Made by a program: the position numbers and the translations under genes. Positions 16,330 through 25,282 of a stretch of DNA of 64,000 nt are shown in pieces. Numbering within the stretch: position 1 is the first letter of the stretch; each line of letters opens with the position of its first letter. Origin of the DNA: Bradyrhizobium sp. Ai1a-2 (lineage in GTDB: Bacteria > Pseudomonadota > Alphaproteobacteria > Rhizobiales > Xanthobacteraceae); NCBI RefSeq assembly GCF_000426245.1, contig NZ_AUEZ01000001.1, positions 268,344 to 332,343 on the forward strand. The letters are read 5' to 3'. A model generated the notes under the pieces. It made no database searches. It had not been told where the DNA came from and was given only the letters and a program-made list of their open reading frames with translations.

Positions 16330-19083
16330 ATGAGCGCAGCAGCGAATGCGACGAGCACGACCAACGACGTCGTGGCCTGGCACGCGATATCTCAACAAGA
16401 GATCGTGGCGCGACTTGGCACCAGCCGGGAGAAAGGTCTCGATCCGGCTGAGGCCGCGGTCCGCCTCGGGAAATACGGGCCCAACCGTTTGCCGGAAGGC
16501 AGGAAGGAGGGCCCGTTTGCCAGGTTCCTCGCGCAGTTCAACAACATCCTGGTCTACGTGCTGCTCGCCGCGGGGTTCACCAAGTTGATGTTGAACCTCT
16601 GGGTCGACGCGGCAATCATCTTTGGCGTGGTCGTTCTCAACGCGCTGCTTGGGTTCATTCAGGAGGGCAGGGCCGAGAAGGCGCTGGATTCCATCCGCAA
16701 CATGCTATCCGCGGAGGCGCGGACGGTGCGCGGTGGCGAGACCCGCATGATTGCTGCGGAGCAGCTTGTTCCGGGCGACGTCGTGCTCCTGGAGTCGGGT
16801 GACAAGATTCCAGCGGACCTGCGGCTCATCGAGGCGAAGAACCTGCGGACTGAAGAGGCCGCGCTCACCGGCGAGTCGGTGCCGGCGGAAAAAGGCGTCG
16901 ATGCAGTACCTGCGAACGCGACGGTCGGGGATCGTGAGAGCATGGCATTTTCCGGCACCATGGTCACGTCTGGCCGGGCGACCGGGGTGGTGGTCGCGAC
17001 CGGCAGCGAGACCGAACTCGGCCGCATCAACCAGCTGCTCGCCAGCGTCAGCCCGCTCGAGACTCCGTTGCTGCGCCAGGTCAAGAAATTTGGCTACGCG
17101 ATCACCGCGGCGATCGGGGTGATCAGTGTCCTGATCTTCGCCTATGGAAAGTGGGTGAAGGGTATGGACTTTGTGGAGTTGTTCCAGGCCGTCGTCGGCG
17201 TCGCCGTATCGCTCATACCGGAGGGACTGCCCGCACTCATCACGATCACCCTGGCGATCGGCGTGCAGCGCATGGCGCAGCGCAACGCCATCATCCGGCG
17301 ATTGCCTGCGGTCGAGACGCTCGGGTCGGTGTCGCGGATTTGCTCGGACAAGACGGGCACGCTGACGCTCATGGAAATGATGGTGGTGTCCGCCGTCACC
17401 GCTGAGTCGGCCTATCAAATTACGGGCGACGGTTATTCGCCGAAGGGGGAGATCAAAAAGGACGGAGAGCCCGCCGGCAAGGAGCCTGTACTCGCGCTCA
17501 TGGGGCGAGTTTCGCTGCTCTGCAACGATGCGGAACTGTTTCAGGAGGAAGGCGCCTGGAAGGTTGAGGGCGATCCGACGGAGGGCGCGCTGTATCCATT
17601 CGCGGCCAAGCTCGGTATGGATCGGCAGGCAGAGCAGGCGGCAGCTCCGCGTATCGATGCCATTCCCTTCGAATCCGAGCACAAGTTCATGGCGACGCTC
17701 CACAAAGCTGCGAGCGGCGAGCAGGTGCTGCTCGTCAAAGGCGCCCCGGAAGTGATCCTCGAGCACTGCGATCGTCAACAGATGGCTGACGGCCAGCCAG
17801 GGACGCTCGACCGCGAGCATTTCTTGAAACAATCAGACAGACTTGCGGCTCAAGGCGAACGGGTGCTGGCGCTGGCTTGGCTCGAGAATCCGAACGTGAA
17901 GGCTGGAAGTCTCACCGCGGCCGATCTGCCAAGGACTCTGATCTTGCTCGGCCTGATCGGCCTGCTGGACCCGCCGCGCAAGGAGGCCATCGATGCTGTG
18001 AAGGAGTGCCACGGCGGCGGCATCCGGGTCACCATGATCACGGGCGATCACAAGATCACCGCAGCGGCCATCGCCAAGATGCTCGGTCTCGGCGACGGCA
18101 AGACGGCGATCACCGGCGCCGAGATCGAGGATATGGACACCGCGACGCTGCAGGAACGCGTCCGCACCGTCGACGTCTTCGCGCGCGCAAGCCCCGAACA
18201 CAAGCTGCGCCTGGTGAAGGCCATTCAGGCCAATAATCAAATCGTGGCGATGACAGGCGACGGTGTAAACGACGCGCCCTCTCTCAAGAAAGCCGACATC
18301 GGCGTTGCGATGGGTATCAAGGGCACCGAGGTAACGAAGGAGGCCGCCGGGATGATCCTGGCCGACGACAACTTCGCCTCGATCTCGGCGGCAGTGAAGG
18401 AAGGACGCACGGTCTACAACAATATCGAGAAGGCGATGCTTTTCCTGTTGCCGACCAACGTCGCGCAGGCGCTGGTCATTGCGTCGGCAATCCTTCTTGG
18501 CTTCACCATGCCGATCACCGCCCCGCAAGTGCTCTGGGTCAATATGGTGACTTCGGTTGCGCTTGGCCTGGTTATCTCCTTCGAGCCGCACGAGATCGAT
18601 GTGATGCAGCGGCCACCGCGCGCGGTGGATCGCCCGATCGTCACTGGCTTCGGGATTTGGCGGATCGTCTTTGTTGGCCTGGCGCTCCTTGCCTACACCC
18701 TGCTGGCGTTCTTCTGGATGAAAACCCAAGGCGCTTCAGACGGGTTGGCGCGGACGGTCGCCGTCAATGCCATCACGATCGGCCAGGTCTTCTATCTCTT
18801 GAACAGCCGCTATCTGCTCGACTCGTCGTTCGACTTCAAGGCGCATATGGGCAACCCGCACTTGCCGCTCGGCATCATCGCCGTGGTGATCCTGCAACTG
18901 ATCTTCACCTACACACCACCGTTCCAGGCCATGTTCGGCAACGAAGCTATCCCGCTATGGGTCTGGCCCTGGCTGCTGGCAGGCGGTTTGGTGTTCTTCC
19001 TCGTCGTGGAGGCTGAGAAGCTGATCATTCGCTCGTCGGGTTCCTTGCGGAAGCTTATCGTCGCTACCGAAGCCGGCACGTGA
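16330..19083 (+). CDS. P-type cation-transporting ATPase (P2-like, CtpF-related)
   Basis: A 917-residue P-type ATPase. The N-terminal cation-ATPase domain (WHAISQQEIVARLGTS) is followed by the actuator motif TGES at about 180, TM4 with IPEGLPALITITLAI, the phosphorylation site DKTGTLT with Asp at about 340, and the hinge GDGVNDAPSLKKADIGVAMG. The TM6 segment reads NMVTSVALGLVISFEP. Calcium pumps have NxxTD there, so the aspartate ligand is missing and the substrate is probably not classical calcium. ATG 16330 has GGAG eight bases upstream. It is convergent with ppk2. Confidence 0.9.
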   Translation: MSAAANATSTTNDVVAWHAISQQEIVARLGTSREKGLDPAEAAVRLGKYGPNRLPEGRKEGPFARFLAQFNNILVYVLLAAGFTKLMLNLWVDAAIIFGVVVLNALLGFIQEGRAEKALDSIRNMLSAEARTVRGGETRMIAAEQLVPGDVVLLESGDKIPADLRLIEAKNLRTEEAALTGESVPAEKGVDAVPANATVGDRESMAFSGTMVTSGRATGVVVATGSETELGRINQLLASVSPLETPLLRQVKKFGYAITAAIGVISVLIFAYGKWVKGMDFVELFQAVVGVAVSLIPEGLPALITITLAIGVQRMAQRNAIIRRLPAVETLGSVSRICSDKTGTLTLMEMMVVSAVTAESAYQITGDGYSPKGEIKKDGEPAGKEPVLALMGRVSLLCNDAELFQEEGAWKVEGDPTEGALYPFAAKLGMDRQAEQAAAPRIDAIPFESEHKFMATLHKAASGEQVLLVKGAPEVILEHCDRQQMADGQPGTLDREHFLKQSDRLAAQGERVLALAWLENPNVKAGSLTAADLPRTLILLGLIGLLDPPRKEAIDAVKECHGGGIRVTMITGDHKITAAAIAKMLGLGDGKTAITGAEIEDMDTATLQERVRTVDVFARASPEHKLRLVKAIQANNQIVAMTGDGVNDAPSLKKADIGVAMGIKGTEVTKEAAGMILADDNFASISAAVKEGRTVYNNIEKAMLFLLPTNVAQALVIASAILLGFTMPITAPQVLWVNMVTSVALGLVISFEPHEIDVMQRPPRAVDRPIVTGFGIWRIVFVGLALLAYTLLAFFWMKTQGASDGLARTVAVNAITIGQVFYLLNSRYLLDSSFDFKAHMGNPHLPLGIIAVVILQLIFTYTPPFQAMFGNEAIPLWVWPWLLAGGLVFFLVVEAEKLIIRSSGSLRKLIVATEAGT

Positions 19084-19090
19084 AGAATCG

Positions 19091-19142
19091 CTTGCCGCGC
19101 ACGCGCCGCGACCGACGAGATGTGCGGCGGCAAGTCTCTTTT
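19091..19142. terminator. Shared terminator between the P-type ATPase and ppk2
   Basis: CTTGCCGC at 19091-19098 is the reverse complement of GCGGCAAG at 19127-19134. The stem can extend by GCAC/GTGC with one bulged base, and TCTCTTTT follows on the plus strand. It lies in the 70-bp gap between two convergent genes, the expected place for a transcription stop. Confidence 0.6.
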
Positions 19143-19153
19143 GGACAGAGGCG

Positions 19154-20056
19154 TCAGGCTTCACGCGCAAGTTCGGCACGCGCGGCCGCCAGCTCCTTCT
19201 TCTGCTCCGCGCCCAGCTTTGGGTATGCAAGATCGAGCTGCTCGACCGCCTCGACGATCGCCGCGGCGACGACAAGCCGTGTGAACCACCTGTTGTCGGC
19301 CGGTACCACATACCACGGCGCCTGCGCCGAAGCCGTGACCCGGATTGCGTCTTCAAAAGAGCGCATGTAGTCGTGCCAGAATTTCCGCTCGTGGATGTCC
19401 GAAGGGGAGAACTTCCAATTCTTCTCCGCGTTGTCGAGGCGCTTCATAAAGCGCTTTTTCTGCTCTTCGCGCGAAACGTTCAGGAAAAACTTGAGGATGA
19501 CCACGCCTTGCCGCGTCAAATAGTCCTCGAAGTGCGCGATGTCGGCGAGCCGTTCGTCCCAGATCCGCTTGCTCATGAACCGCTGAGGCAATTTCTGCCG
19601 CTTCAGGATATCCTCGTGCACGCGCACAACCAGGACTTCCTCGTAGTAGGAGCGATTGAATATGCCGATCCGCCCGCGCTCAGGCAGACGCTTGACGTAG
19701 CGCCACATGAAGTCGTGGTCGAGGTCTTCTTGCGAAGGCTGCTTGAACGAGAAGACCTGACAGCCTTGCGGATTGACCCCTGACATGACGTGTTTGATCG
19801 TGCTGTCCTTGCCAGCAGCATCCATGGCCTGGAAGACGAGCAGCAACGACCAGCGATCCTGGGCATACAGCATGTCCTGTTCTTCCGCGAGCCACTGGGT
19901 GCCGCGTTGAAGGAGGTCGGCAGCTTCACCCTTGTCCATCTTCAGGCCGCGCGTATCGCCGGGGTCGAAATCCTTCAATTGAAAGCCCTTGCCGTTAGTG
20001 ACGCGGAACGGGTGGATGTATTTCTGGATTTGGTCGAGAATCTCTTTTCTCGGCAT
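19154..20056 (-). CDS. ppk2: Polyphosphate kinase 2 (polyphosphate:nucleotide phosphotransferase)
   Basis: A 300-residue single-domain PPK2. Walker A lies at about 78-85 (MDAAGKDS), the lid-side sequence MSGVNPQGCQVFSF follows, and Walker B is at about 131-146 (GIFNRSYYEEVLVVRV). Length and the MDAAGKDSTIKHVMSG segment point to the class that uses polyphosphate to phosphorylate AMP and ADP (class III), but class cannot be proved from sequence alone. Start ATG 20056 follows GGGAGGT by seven bases. The frame continues far upstream only as non-coding read-through. Confidence 0.92.
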   Translation of the reverse strand: MPRKEILDQIQKYIHPFRVTNGKGFQLKDFDPGDTRGLKMDKGEAADLLQRGTQWLAEEQDMLYAQDRWSLLLVFQAMDAAGKDSTIKHVMSGVNPQGCQVFSFKQPSQEDLDHDFMWRYVKRLPERGRIGIFNRSYYEEVLVVRVHEDILKRQKLPQRFMSKRIWDERLADIAHFEDYLTRQGVVILKFFLNVSREEQKKRFMKRLDNAEKNWKFSPSDIHERKFWHDYMRSFEDAIRVTASAQAPWYVVPADNRWFTRLVVAAAIVEAVEQLDLAYPKLGAEQKKELAAARAELAREA

Positions 20057-20432
20057 AGCGGGACCTCCCATTTGTGAAGAGACAATCTCGCTCGGTCGGC
20101 CAGACGGCGCGAGATTTGAGTCAGAAACCGCGCGTAACGTTTTCACTGTATCATAGCAACGATGCCCGCTGCGCCGGCCTCCGCGGAGACCGGGAAACCT
20201 CCCTCGAAGAATTGATGCAGCGCAACGATGCGCTGCGGCCGGGCAACGGAAGGGACAAGCGCAGCACTGCGTTGCGGCATCGACGGCTGAGTTGGTATCG
20301 CGCAGCTTGTCAGGTGACCGCCGAAGACAACTTCGGCATTGGCTCCGCCGTGCCGTCGCCAACCGAAGCAAGCTTCGCCCGTCGGAATCTTCCCACATCG
20401 ATAAATGCTTGAAAAGCCGAACCCTTATGAGT
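20057..20432. other. Divergent regulatory region between ppk2 and the sigma-54 operon
   Basis: No supported gene. It contains the 8-bp-arm palindrome at 20217-20236 and further GCGCAG/CTGCG half-sites around 20260-20271 and 20295. These are candidates for activator binding upstream of the promoter at 20433. The ppk2 promoter must also be here. Confidence 0.55.
20217..20236. promoter_or_regulatory. Candidate upstream activator site (palindrome)
   Basis: GCAGCGCA-N4-TGCGCTGC is a perfect 8-bp inverted repeat, about 220 bp before the -12 element. A related imperfect copy, CGCAG-CA-CTGCG, lies at 20260-20271. Enhancer-binding proteins of the Fis-HTH type commonly bind such palindromes 80-200 bp or more upstream. 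Assignment to the regulator at 29615-31006 is inferred from position only. Confidence 0.45.
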
Positions 20433-20448
20433 TGGCACGCCTTGTGCT
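20433..20448 (+). promoter_or_regulatory. Sigma-54 (RpoN) -24/-12 promoter
   Basis: TGGCACG-CCTT-GTGCT matches the consensus TGGCACG-N4-TTGCW at all positions except one T, with the invariant GG and GC pairs at the exact spacing. Transcription would start near 20460, about 65 bp before ATG 20525 and its GGAGG site. A sigma-54 activator gene stands at the other end of the gene cluster, which supports the reading. Confidence 0.75.
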
Positions 20449-20524
20449 GTTGAATTGGCGACGGAGATCGCATGCCGATCGCATGCGCGTCCCGCATACG
20501 GCTGGCCAACGCATGGAGGACGAA

Positions 20525-21163
20525 ATGCAGAATCCGCTCAGCGAATACAACCCGGAAATGGAAATGTTCGAGTCGGAGCAGTTCGAATGGTCCGGCGAGA
20601 CGGAAGGCGAAGTGATCGGCGAGGGCGAGTTGATGGAGCTGGCCGCCGAACTTCTCGAGGTCAGGGACGAGCAGGAGCTCGACCGCTTCCTCGGCAACGT
20701 CTTCAAGAAGGTCAAGCAATTTGCGGGCTCTGCGGCAGGAAAGGCCGTTGGCGGAGTGTTGAAGGGCGTGCTGAAGAAGGCATTGCCGATTGCGGGAGGC
20801 GTCGCGGGCACGTTCTTCGGTGGACCGGTCGGCGCATCGATCGGCAGCAAACTGGGTTCGATGGCCTCCGGCCTGTTCGAGATGGAGCTTGAGGGCCTGA
20901 GCCAGGAAGATCGCGAGTTCGAGGCCGCGAAACAGTTCACGCGCTTCGCCGTCGATGCGGTGAACAACGCCGCCGCCGCTCCTGGCGGAAACCCGGTCGC
21001 TGTCGCGCGCTCCGCCGTCGCAGCGGCGGCACAGCGCTATGCGCCGGGACTTCTCGACGGCGCTTCGGCAACGGGACGACCGCAGTATGCGGGATATGGC
21101 CGGCCGCGCGCAGGGCGGTGGCGCCGTATCGGTCCGAACAAGATTCTCGTCGAGAATTGTTAG
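20525..21163 (+). CDS. Acidic-aromatic-leader protein A with glycine-rich core
   Basis: A 212-residue protein of a family I cannot name. The first 30 residues are rich in E, M, F, Y and W (EYNPEMEMFESEQFEWSGE). A conserved helical block GELMELAAELLEVRDEQEL follows at about 36-54. A glycine/alanine-rich amphipathic or membrane-active segment (about 65-115) resembles glycine-zipper sequences. The tail has EDREFEAAKQF and ends GRWRRIGPNKILVENC. It is paralogous to the next gene over its whole length. Start ATG 20525 has GGAGG at five bases, and the longer frame would begin inside the promoter. It is the first gene after the sigma-54 promoter. Confidence 0.8.
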   Translation: MQNPLSEYNPEMEMFESEQFEWSGETEGEVIGEGELMELAAELLEVRDEQELDRFLGNVFKKVKQFAGSAAGKAVGGVLKGVLKKALPIAGGVAGTFFGGPVGASIGSKLGSMASGLFEMELEGLSQEDREFEAAKQFTRFAVDAVNNAAAAPGGNPVAVARSAVAAAAQRYAPGLLDGASATGRPQYAGYGRPRAGRWRRIGPNKILVENC

Positions 21164-21221
21164 CAAAATGACCGGCGGTTGTTGCCAGCGCTGCGCGTCC
21201 AGGCGTGGCACGGAGGATATC

Positions 21222-21872
21222 ATGCACGACATCGATCGTACGCAGCTTGAAGCAAGCATGGAGTATCAGGAGTACGAGTTTGCCGGAGAGTTGCAGGAAG
21301 TATTCAACGAGGGCGAACTGATGGAGCTCGCCGGCGAGCTTCTCGAAGTTCGCGACGAGCAGGAGCTCAACTATTTTCTGGGTGACCTTGTCCGCAAGGC
21401 GGGCGGGGCCATCGGTTCGGCAATCCGATCTCCGCTCGGGCAACAGCTCGGCGGCATCTTGAAATCGGCGGCGAGAAACGCGGCGCTGCAGGCTGTGCCG
21501 GTCGTCAGTGATGCCATCGGCACGCGCGTCGGCGGACGGCTCGGACCGGCGATCGCGAAGGGACTGACTGCATTTGGGACCACCGCGCTCGGCGAAGAGT
21601 ACGAAGGCGTCAACCAGGAAGACCGCGAGTTCGAAGGCGCAAAGCAATTCGTCCAGCTTGCCGCAAACACGGTCAAGAATGCGGTTACGGCGCCCAGCAG
21701 TGACAACCCGCAGCAGGCCGCCAGATCCGCGCTCGTGACCGCCGCACGCGCAATCGCCCCTGGCCTGCTGAGCGGAGGAGCTGCGGCGTCGGCGGCCCCA
21801 CGCCTCGGCCATGTCCGCCACAGCGGTGTCTGGTACCGGCGCGGCAACAAGATCATCCTGCAAGGTGCGTGA
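21222..21872 (+). CDS. Acidic-aromatic-leader protein B, paralogue of A
   Basis: A 216-residue paralogue of the preceding gene with the same order: acidic-aromatic leader (MEYQEYEFAGELQEVFNEGE), the block GELMELAGELLEVRDEQEL, a Gly/Ala-rich core, then QEDREFEGAKQF and a closing RRGNKIILQGA. No signal peptide is visible. GGAGG precedes ATG 21222 by about five bases; 58 bp separate it from gene A. Its TGA overlaps a GTG/ATG start region of the next gene. The shared leader and core suggest a cargo, scaffold or membrane-active component, but function is unknown. Confidence 0.8.
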   Translation: MHDIDRTQLEASMEYQEYEFAGELQEVFNEGELMELAGELLEVRDEQELNYFLGDLVRKAGGAIGSAIRSPLGQQLGGILKSAARNAALQAVPVVSDAIGTRVGGRLGPAIAKGLTAFGTTALGEEYEGVNQEDREFEGAKQFVQLAANTVKNAVTAPSSDNPQQAARSALVTAARAIAPGLLSGGAAASAAPRLGHVRHSGVWYRRGNKIILQGA

Positions 21873-21874
21873 GC

Positions 21875-23179
21875 ATGGCACTCGATCCCTACACACGAGC
21901 GATGCTGCTGCACGAGACGCGCGCCCTGATGGCGCGGCTCGCCAGGGTGAAGTCGTTCGCGCTGCAGGAAACGATGTTGCCCGCCGCTGCGCTGCTTCCA
22001 TCTGCCCAATCGGCCATCGACAAATATCTCGTGGTCGGACGCCGCCAGCTTCGTCGGAATCTGCGCCAGTATCTAGGCTGGCTGCAGCATCCCATCAGCG
22101 ACGTGGCGACGCCGGAAGAGGCGCAGCGGCGGTTCACCATGCTTCGGCTGAAGTTCAACGTGGTGCTGACGCAGTTTGACCTGTTCTCCGATGTCATCAC
22201 GCAGCGGAGCGAGAACGAGATCGGGGTGTGGCTGGGCGGTCTCGACGTCGTCTCCGCCGACGCACTTGAGCTGCCGCCTTACTACACGGCGCCGCCGGTG
22301 ATCTGCTACGTCGATCGCGACATTGGAGCTGCCATTCGCCGCGCGCGAACGCGGCTGCCGGGCGGCGGTATGAACCCGGTCGCCGTCATCCGGGTGCCGC
22401 GCGAGCGCATGGTCGGCACCGGCATTGCCTCGTCGCTGGTGCATGAGGTCGGACATCAGGCCGCGGCGCTACTCGATCTCGTCGGCTCGCTCCGGCCGAT
22501 TCTCAAGGGGTTGCAGCGCGGATCGGTCGCAAGCCGGTTGCCATGGCAATTGTGGGAGCGGTGGATCTCGGAAATCGTCGCCGATTTCTGGTCGGTGGCT
22601 CGCGTGGGCGTCGCGTCGACCATCGGCCTCATGGGCGTGGTCAGCCTGCCCAGACCTTTCGTTTTCCGACTCAACGTCGACGATCCCCATCCGATGCCGT
22701 GGATACGCGTCAAGCTCAGTGCCGCGATGGGGGAGGCGCTCTACCCGCATCCGCAGTGGCAGCGCTTGGGCGCGCTGTGGGAGTCATACTATCCGCCGGT
22801 TGGGCTTGCGCTCGAGACGCAGACACTGCTCGCGCAATTGGTCGAGAGCATGCCGGCGTTCGTGTCGGTGCTGCTCCACCACCGCCCGAGGTCATTGTAC
22901 GGGCGGTCGCTGCTCGAAGTGATGGATATTGCGCCACGGCAGCCGGCACGGCTCGCAGCGCTCTATCGCCGATGGGGCGCCAACCCGTCGGAAATGTATC
23001 GCGCACCGCCGACAATCGTGTTCGCCGTCATCGGCCAGGCGCGTGCCGACGGCGACATCAGCGCCGAAGACGAATCCGCGCTGCTGTCGAAATTGCTGAC
23101 CTACTGGGCGCTCCGCGCCACCGTGAACACAACCGAACTCTGCGCAGCGGTTCCTGCCATGCGCAAAGCCGCAGCCTAG
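21875..23179 (+). CDS. Gluzincin-like metallopeptidase-fold protein
   Basis: A 434-residue protein with a zinc-peptidase motif HEVGH at 190-194 inside SSLVHEVGHQAAALL, and a second-helix motif SEIVADFW with Glu233 and Asp237 about 40 residues later. That HExxH...E(x)3D pattern is the ligand set of gluzincins. Flanking regions (1-130 and 250-434) are helical and unfamiliar; no signal peptide or membrane helix is evident. The start lies three bases after the stop of gene B, with AAGG upstream, so translation is coupled; a GTG at 21869 is an alternative. Substrate unknown. Confidence 0.8.
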   Translation: MALDPYTRAMLLHETRALMARLARVKSFALQETMLPAAALLPSAQSAIDKYLVVGRRQLRRNLRQYLGWLQHPISDVATPEEAQRRFTMLRLKFNVVLTQFDLFSDVITQRSENEIGVWLGGLDVVSADALELPPYYTAPPVICYVDRDIGAAIRRARTRLPGGGMNPVAVIRVPRERMVGTGIASSLVHEVGHQAAALLDLVGSLRPILKGLQRGSVASRLPWQLWERWISEIVADFWSVARVGVASTIGLMGVVSLPRPFVFRLNVDDPHPMPWIRVKLSAAMGEALYPHPQWQRLGALWESYYPPVGLALETQTLLAQLVESMPAFVSVLLHHRPRSLYGRSLLEVMDIAPRQPARLAALYRRWGANPSEMYRAPPTIVFAVIGQARADGDISAEDESALLSKLLTYWALRATVNTTELCAAVPAMRKAAA

Positions 23180-23200
23180 TGATTACCGATGGAGGATCAG

Positions 23201-25279
23201 ATGACGAGTGAGACCAGCAGCAGCAGCGAACGCGGTCGAGTGGTGGGCTTCGTGACCGATACCGGCCCCGGAAATAAAACACTTGGCCCGGTGGTCGATG
23301 CGCGCGTCGATGTCTACGGGCCGTTCGAGGCGTCACCCAGGAGAACACCGGATGCCCCGCCGAGGTCGGCGCAGACGGACGTGACGGGGGGCTACACCAT
23401 CGAAAACCTCGATCCTGGACACTATTGGGCGATATGTGAGGCGTTCACCCGAACGGGACGTCAGCCAAAGGGACATGCATTTCAGGTCGAGCCGGGAGGT
23501 TCAACGCGGCAGGATCTCCAGCTCGAGGTAGGCTTGCAGCTCTCCGCTACGATCCAGGCAGCAAGCGGCGATCGCGACAATGAGCTCGACACATCCAGCT
23601 TCGTGGAGGCGGGCACGCCGATCAAGCTTCGCGCGAACTATAGTCACGATCTGATGAAACAGACCCTGCTTAAGTTCGCGGCGAGCCAGGGAACTCTGAT
23701 TCCGATTCCGAACTCTCCCGATGAGATGATGCTGATTACATCGGGCGTCAGCGGGGCGGTCGATCTTTGGGCCAATATCGCCGAGGCCAACAGCCCGAAC
23801 ATCACCGTTGCAACAAGTGTGATGGTGCTTCCCGCAAAGACCCAGCCAATCAGTGGCCAGATCGGTGTCACGCTGCAGCGTTCGGCTTCGATACCGACTC
23901 CTGACCTCGGACTATGGGCGGCGATCCGCACGCACGAGAAGGCGATCTCGTTCGGAGGCATCGGCACCGGAGTTGGCGGGCTGAAGGGCTATCAGGGTTT
24001 CATCGAGCAGGTCCTTTGCCGTGGCCCGAACGGGCTCGCGGTGCCGACCGATCCTTGCGAGCGCCATCCCGGCGTCGAACTGCTGGGGGAGAAATCGGCA
24101 CTCGCCAAGCAACTCCCGCTGCACGGCATGGCTGCCTACGAGCTGCTCAAGACGGCGACGGAAATCTTCCTGTTGTGGAATTGCGGGGTCGCAATACGCA
24201 CGGCCGATTCCTGGGGAAATCCGCTGACGACGGCCGAGGAGGAAAGCGCGCGCACCGGGCTTCCGGTAGGGCAGGTTATATCCATGCTCGCCAATTTCCT
24301 TGGCAGCAATCGTCTGCCCTATATCGAGCGGATCGTGCGTACGGCGTTCCCTGGCTATGTCAGCGGCAACAGCGTGTTCTGCACCAGTGTTTTGTCGCAA
24401 CGCGTCGATTGCGTCTGCCTGATCGAGCTGATCTGGTCATACTGGCACGAGGAAGCGATGCTCGTGCAGTCGATGAATGCCATCAGCCGCCGTTTCCAGA
24501 ACGTCCGCGGCATGGGTGACCGTGATCCGCTCGCGCATGTGACGATCGATCCGCTCCGGCCGTTGAACAATCTGCTCTGGGGCTATGTTCAGGACGAGCA
24601 GAACCGGCTGACGGTCAACCGGCGCGGAGCGGAATACGACCATGAATACGGTATCGCGCTGCGGGGGAAGGCCATCCAGGCTCTGCGTCCGGCAGACAGC
24701 CGCTCGAAATTCCTGGAGGGATTCCACAATCTCCTGCACCTGTGCAGCATCTTCTACAAGGAAGACAACGACACGACCGTTATCGCCGACGGCTTCCCGC
24801 TGCTCAATGCGTTGAAGGAGGTTCATCTCCTGCTGGCGCAGGGCGCGCACAACCAGTTCGGCGACTTGCCGTGGACCGCACGCGTCGAAATGCTGATGCA
24901 GCAATGGATGCTGGCGCGCCCGGAGATGCGCGACTTCCTGCAGAGCCGGCCGATGGTGCCCTATACCGAGGCGTGGATGCCGCAGGTTGACACCATGAAG
25001 ACACTGCAGGGATGGACCGACGTCACCGTGACACATTTCCACGATCTCGCGGTGTTCGGAGAGCAGATCCTGCTGTCGGTCCGTTACGGCGACTGGATCG
25101 CCCTCAACGACGAGAACCACGCCAAGAACTGGGCGCGGTACTGGCGGCCGGAAATCCAGGGCTACATCCACGCCTATCGCACCGCCACCGGCATTGATCT
25201 CACCAATCCGGATACCGTCGACTACACCATGCCTGCCGTCCATCTGCAGAAGCGGCTGGCCCTGCAACGGACACGATGA
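23201..25279 (+). CDS. 692-aa protein with N-terminal carboxypeptidase-regulatory-like domain
   Basis: Residues about 10-105 look like a CarboxypepD_reg/Cna-B-type beta sandwich: GRVVGFVTDTGPGNKTLGPV, then TDVTGGYTIENLDPGHYWAI. Residues 105-240 look like further beta-rich sequence. The remaining 450 residues are largely helical and unfamiliar, with the distinctive PLNNLLWGYVQDEQNRLTV and YDHEYGIAL. No catalytic motif is obvious and there is no signal peptide. GGAGG lies five bases before ATG 23201. It sits 21 bp after the zincin gene and 3 bp before the PLP enzyme. I cannot assign a function. Confidence 0.8.
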   Translation: MTSETSSSSERGRVVGFVTDTGPGNKTLGPVVDARVDVYGPFEASPRRTPDAPPRSAQTDVTGGYTIENLDPGHYWAICEAFTRTGRQPKGHAFQVEPGGSTRQDLQLEVGLQLSATIQAASGDRDNELDTSSFVEAGTPIKLRANYSHDLMKQTLLKFAASQGTLIPIPNSPDEMMLITSGVSGAVDLWANIAEANSPNITVATSVMVLPAKTQPISGQIGVTLQRSASIPTPDLGLWAAIRTHEKAISFGGIGTGVGGLKGYQGFIEQVLCRGPNGLAVPTDPCERHPGVELLGEKSALAKQLPLHGMAAYELLKTATEIFLLWNCGVAIRTADSWGNPLTTAEEESARTGLPVGQVISMLANFLGSNRLPYIERIVRTAFPGYVSGNSVFCTSVLSQRVDCVCLIELIWSYWHEEAMLVQSMNAISRRFQNVRGMGDRDPLAHVTIDPLRPLNNLLWGYVQDEQNRLTVNRRGAEYDHEYGIALRGKAIQALRPADSRSKFLEGFHNLLHLCSIFYKEDNDTTVIADGFPLLNALKEVHLLLAQGAHNQFGDLPWTARVEMLMQQWMLARPEMRDFLQSRPMVPYTEAWMPQVDTMKTLQGWTDVTVTHFHDLAVFGEQILLSVRYGDWIALNDENHAKNWARYWRPEIQGYIHAYRTATGIDLTNPDTVDYTMPAVHLQKRLALQRTR

Positions 25280-25282
25280 GAT

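Noticed and set aside
19154..21259. A 701-codon minus-strand frame covering ppk2 and upstream DNA
   Set aside because: Only the last 300 codons match PPK2; the rest is read-through opposite the acidic-leader genes, with no conserved sequence and a proper ppk2 start at 20056.
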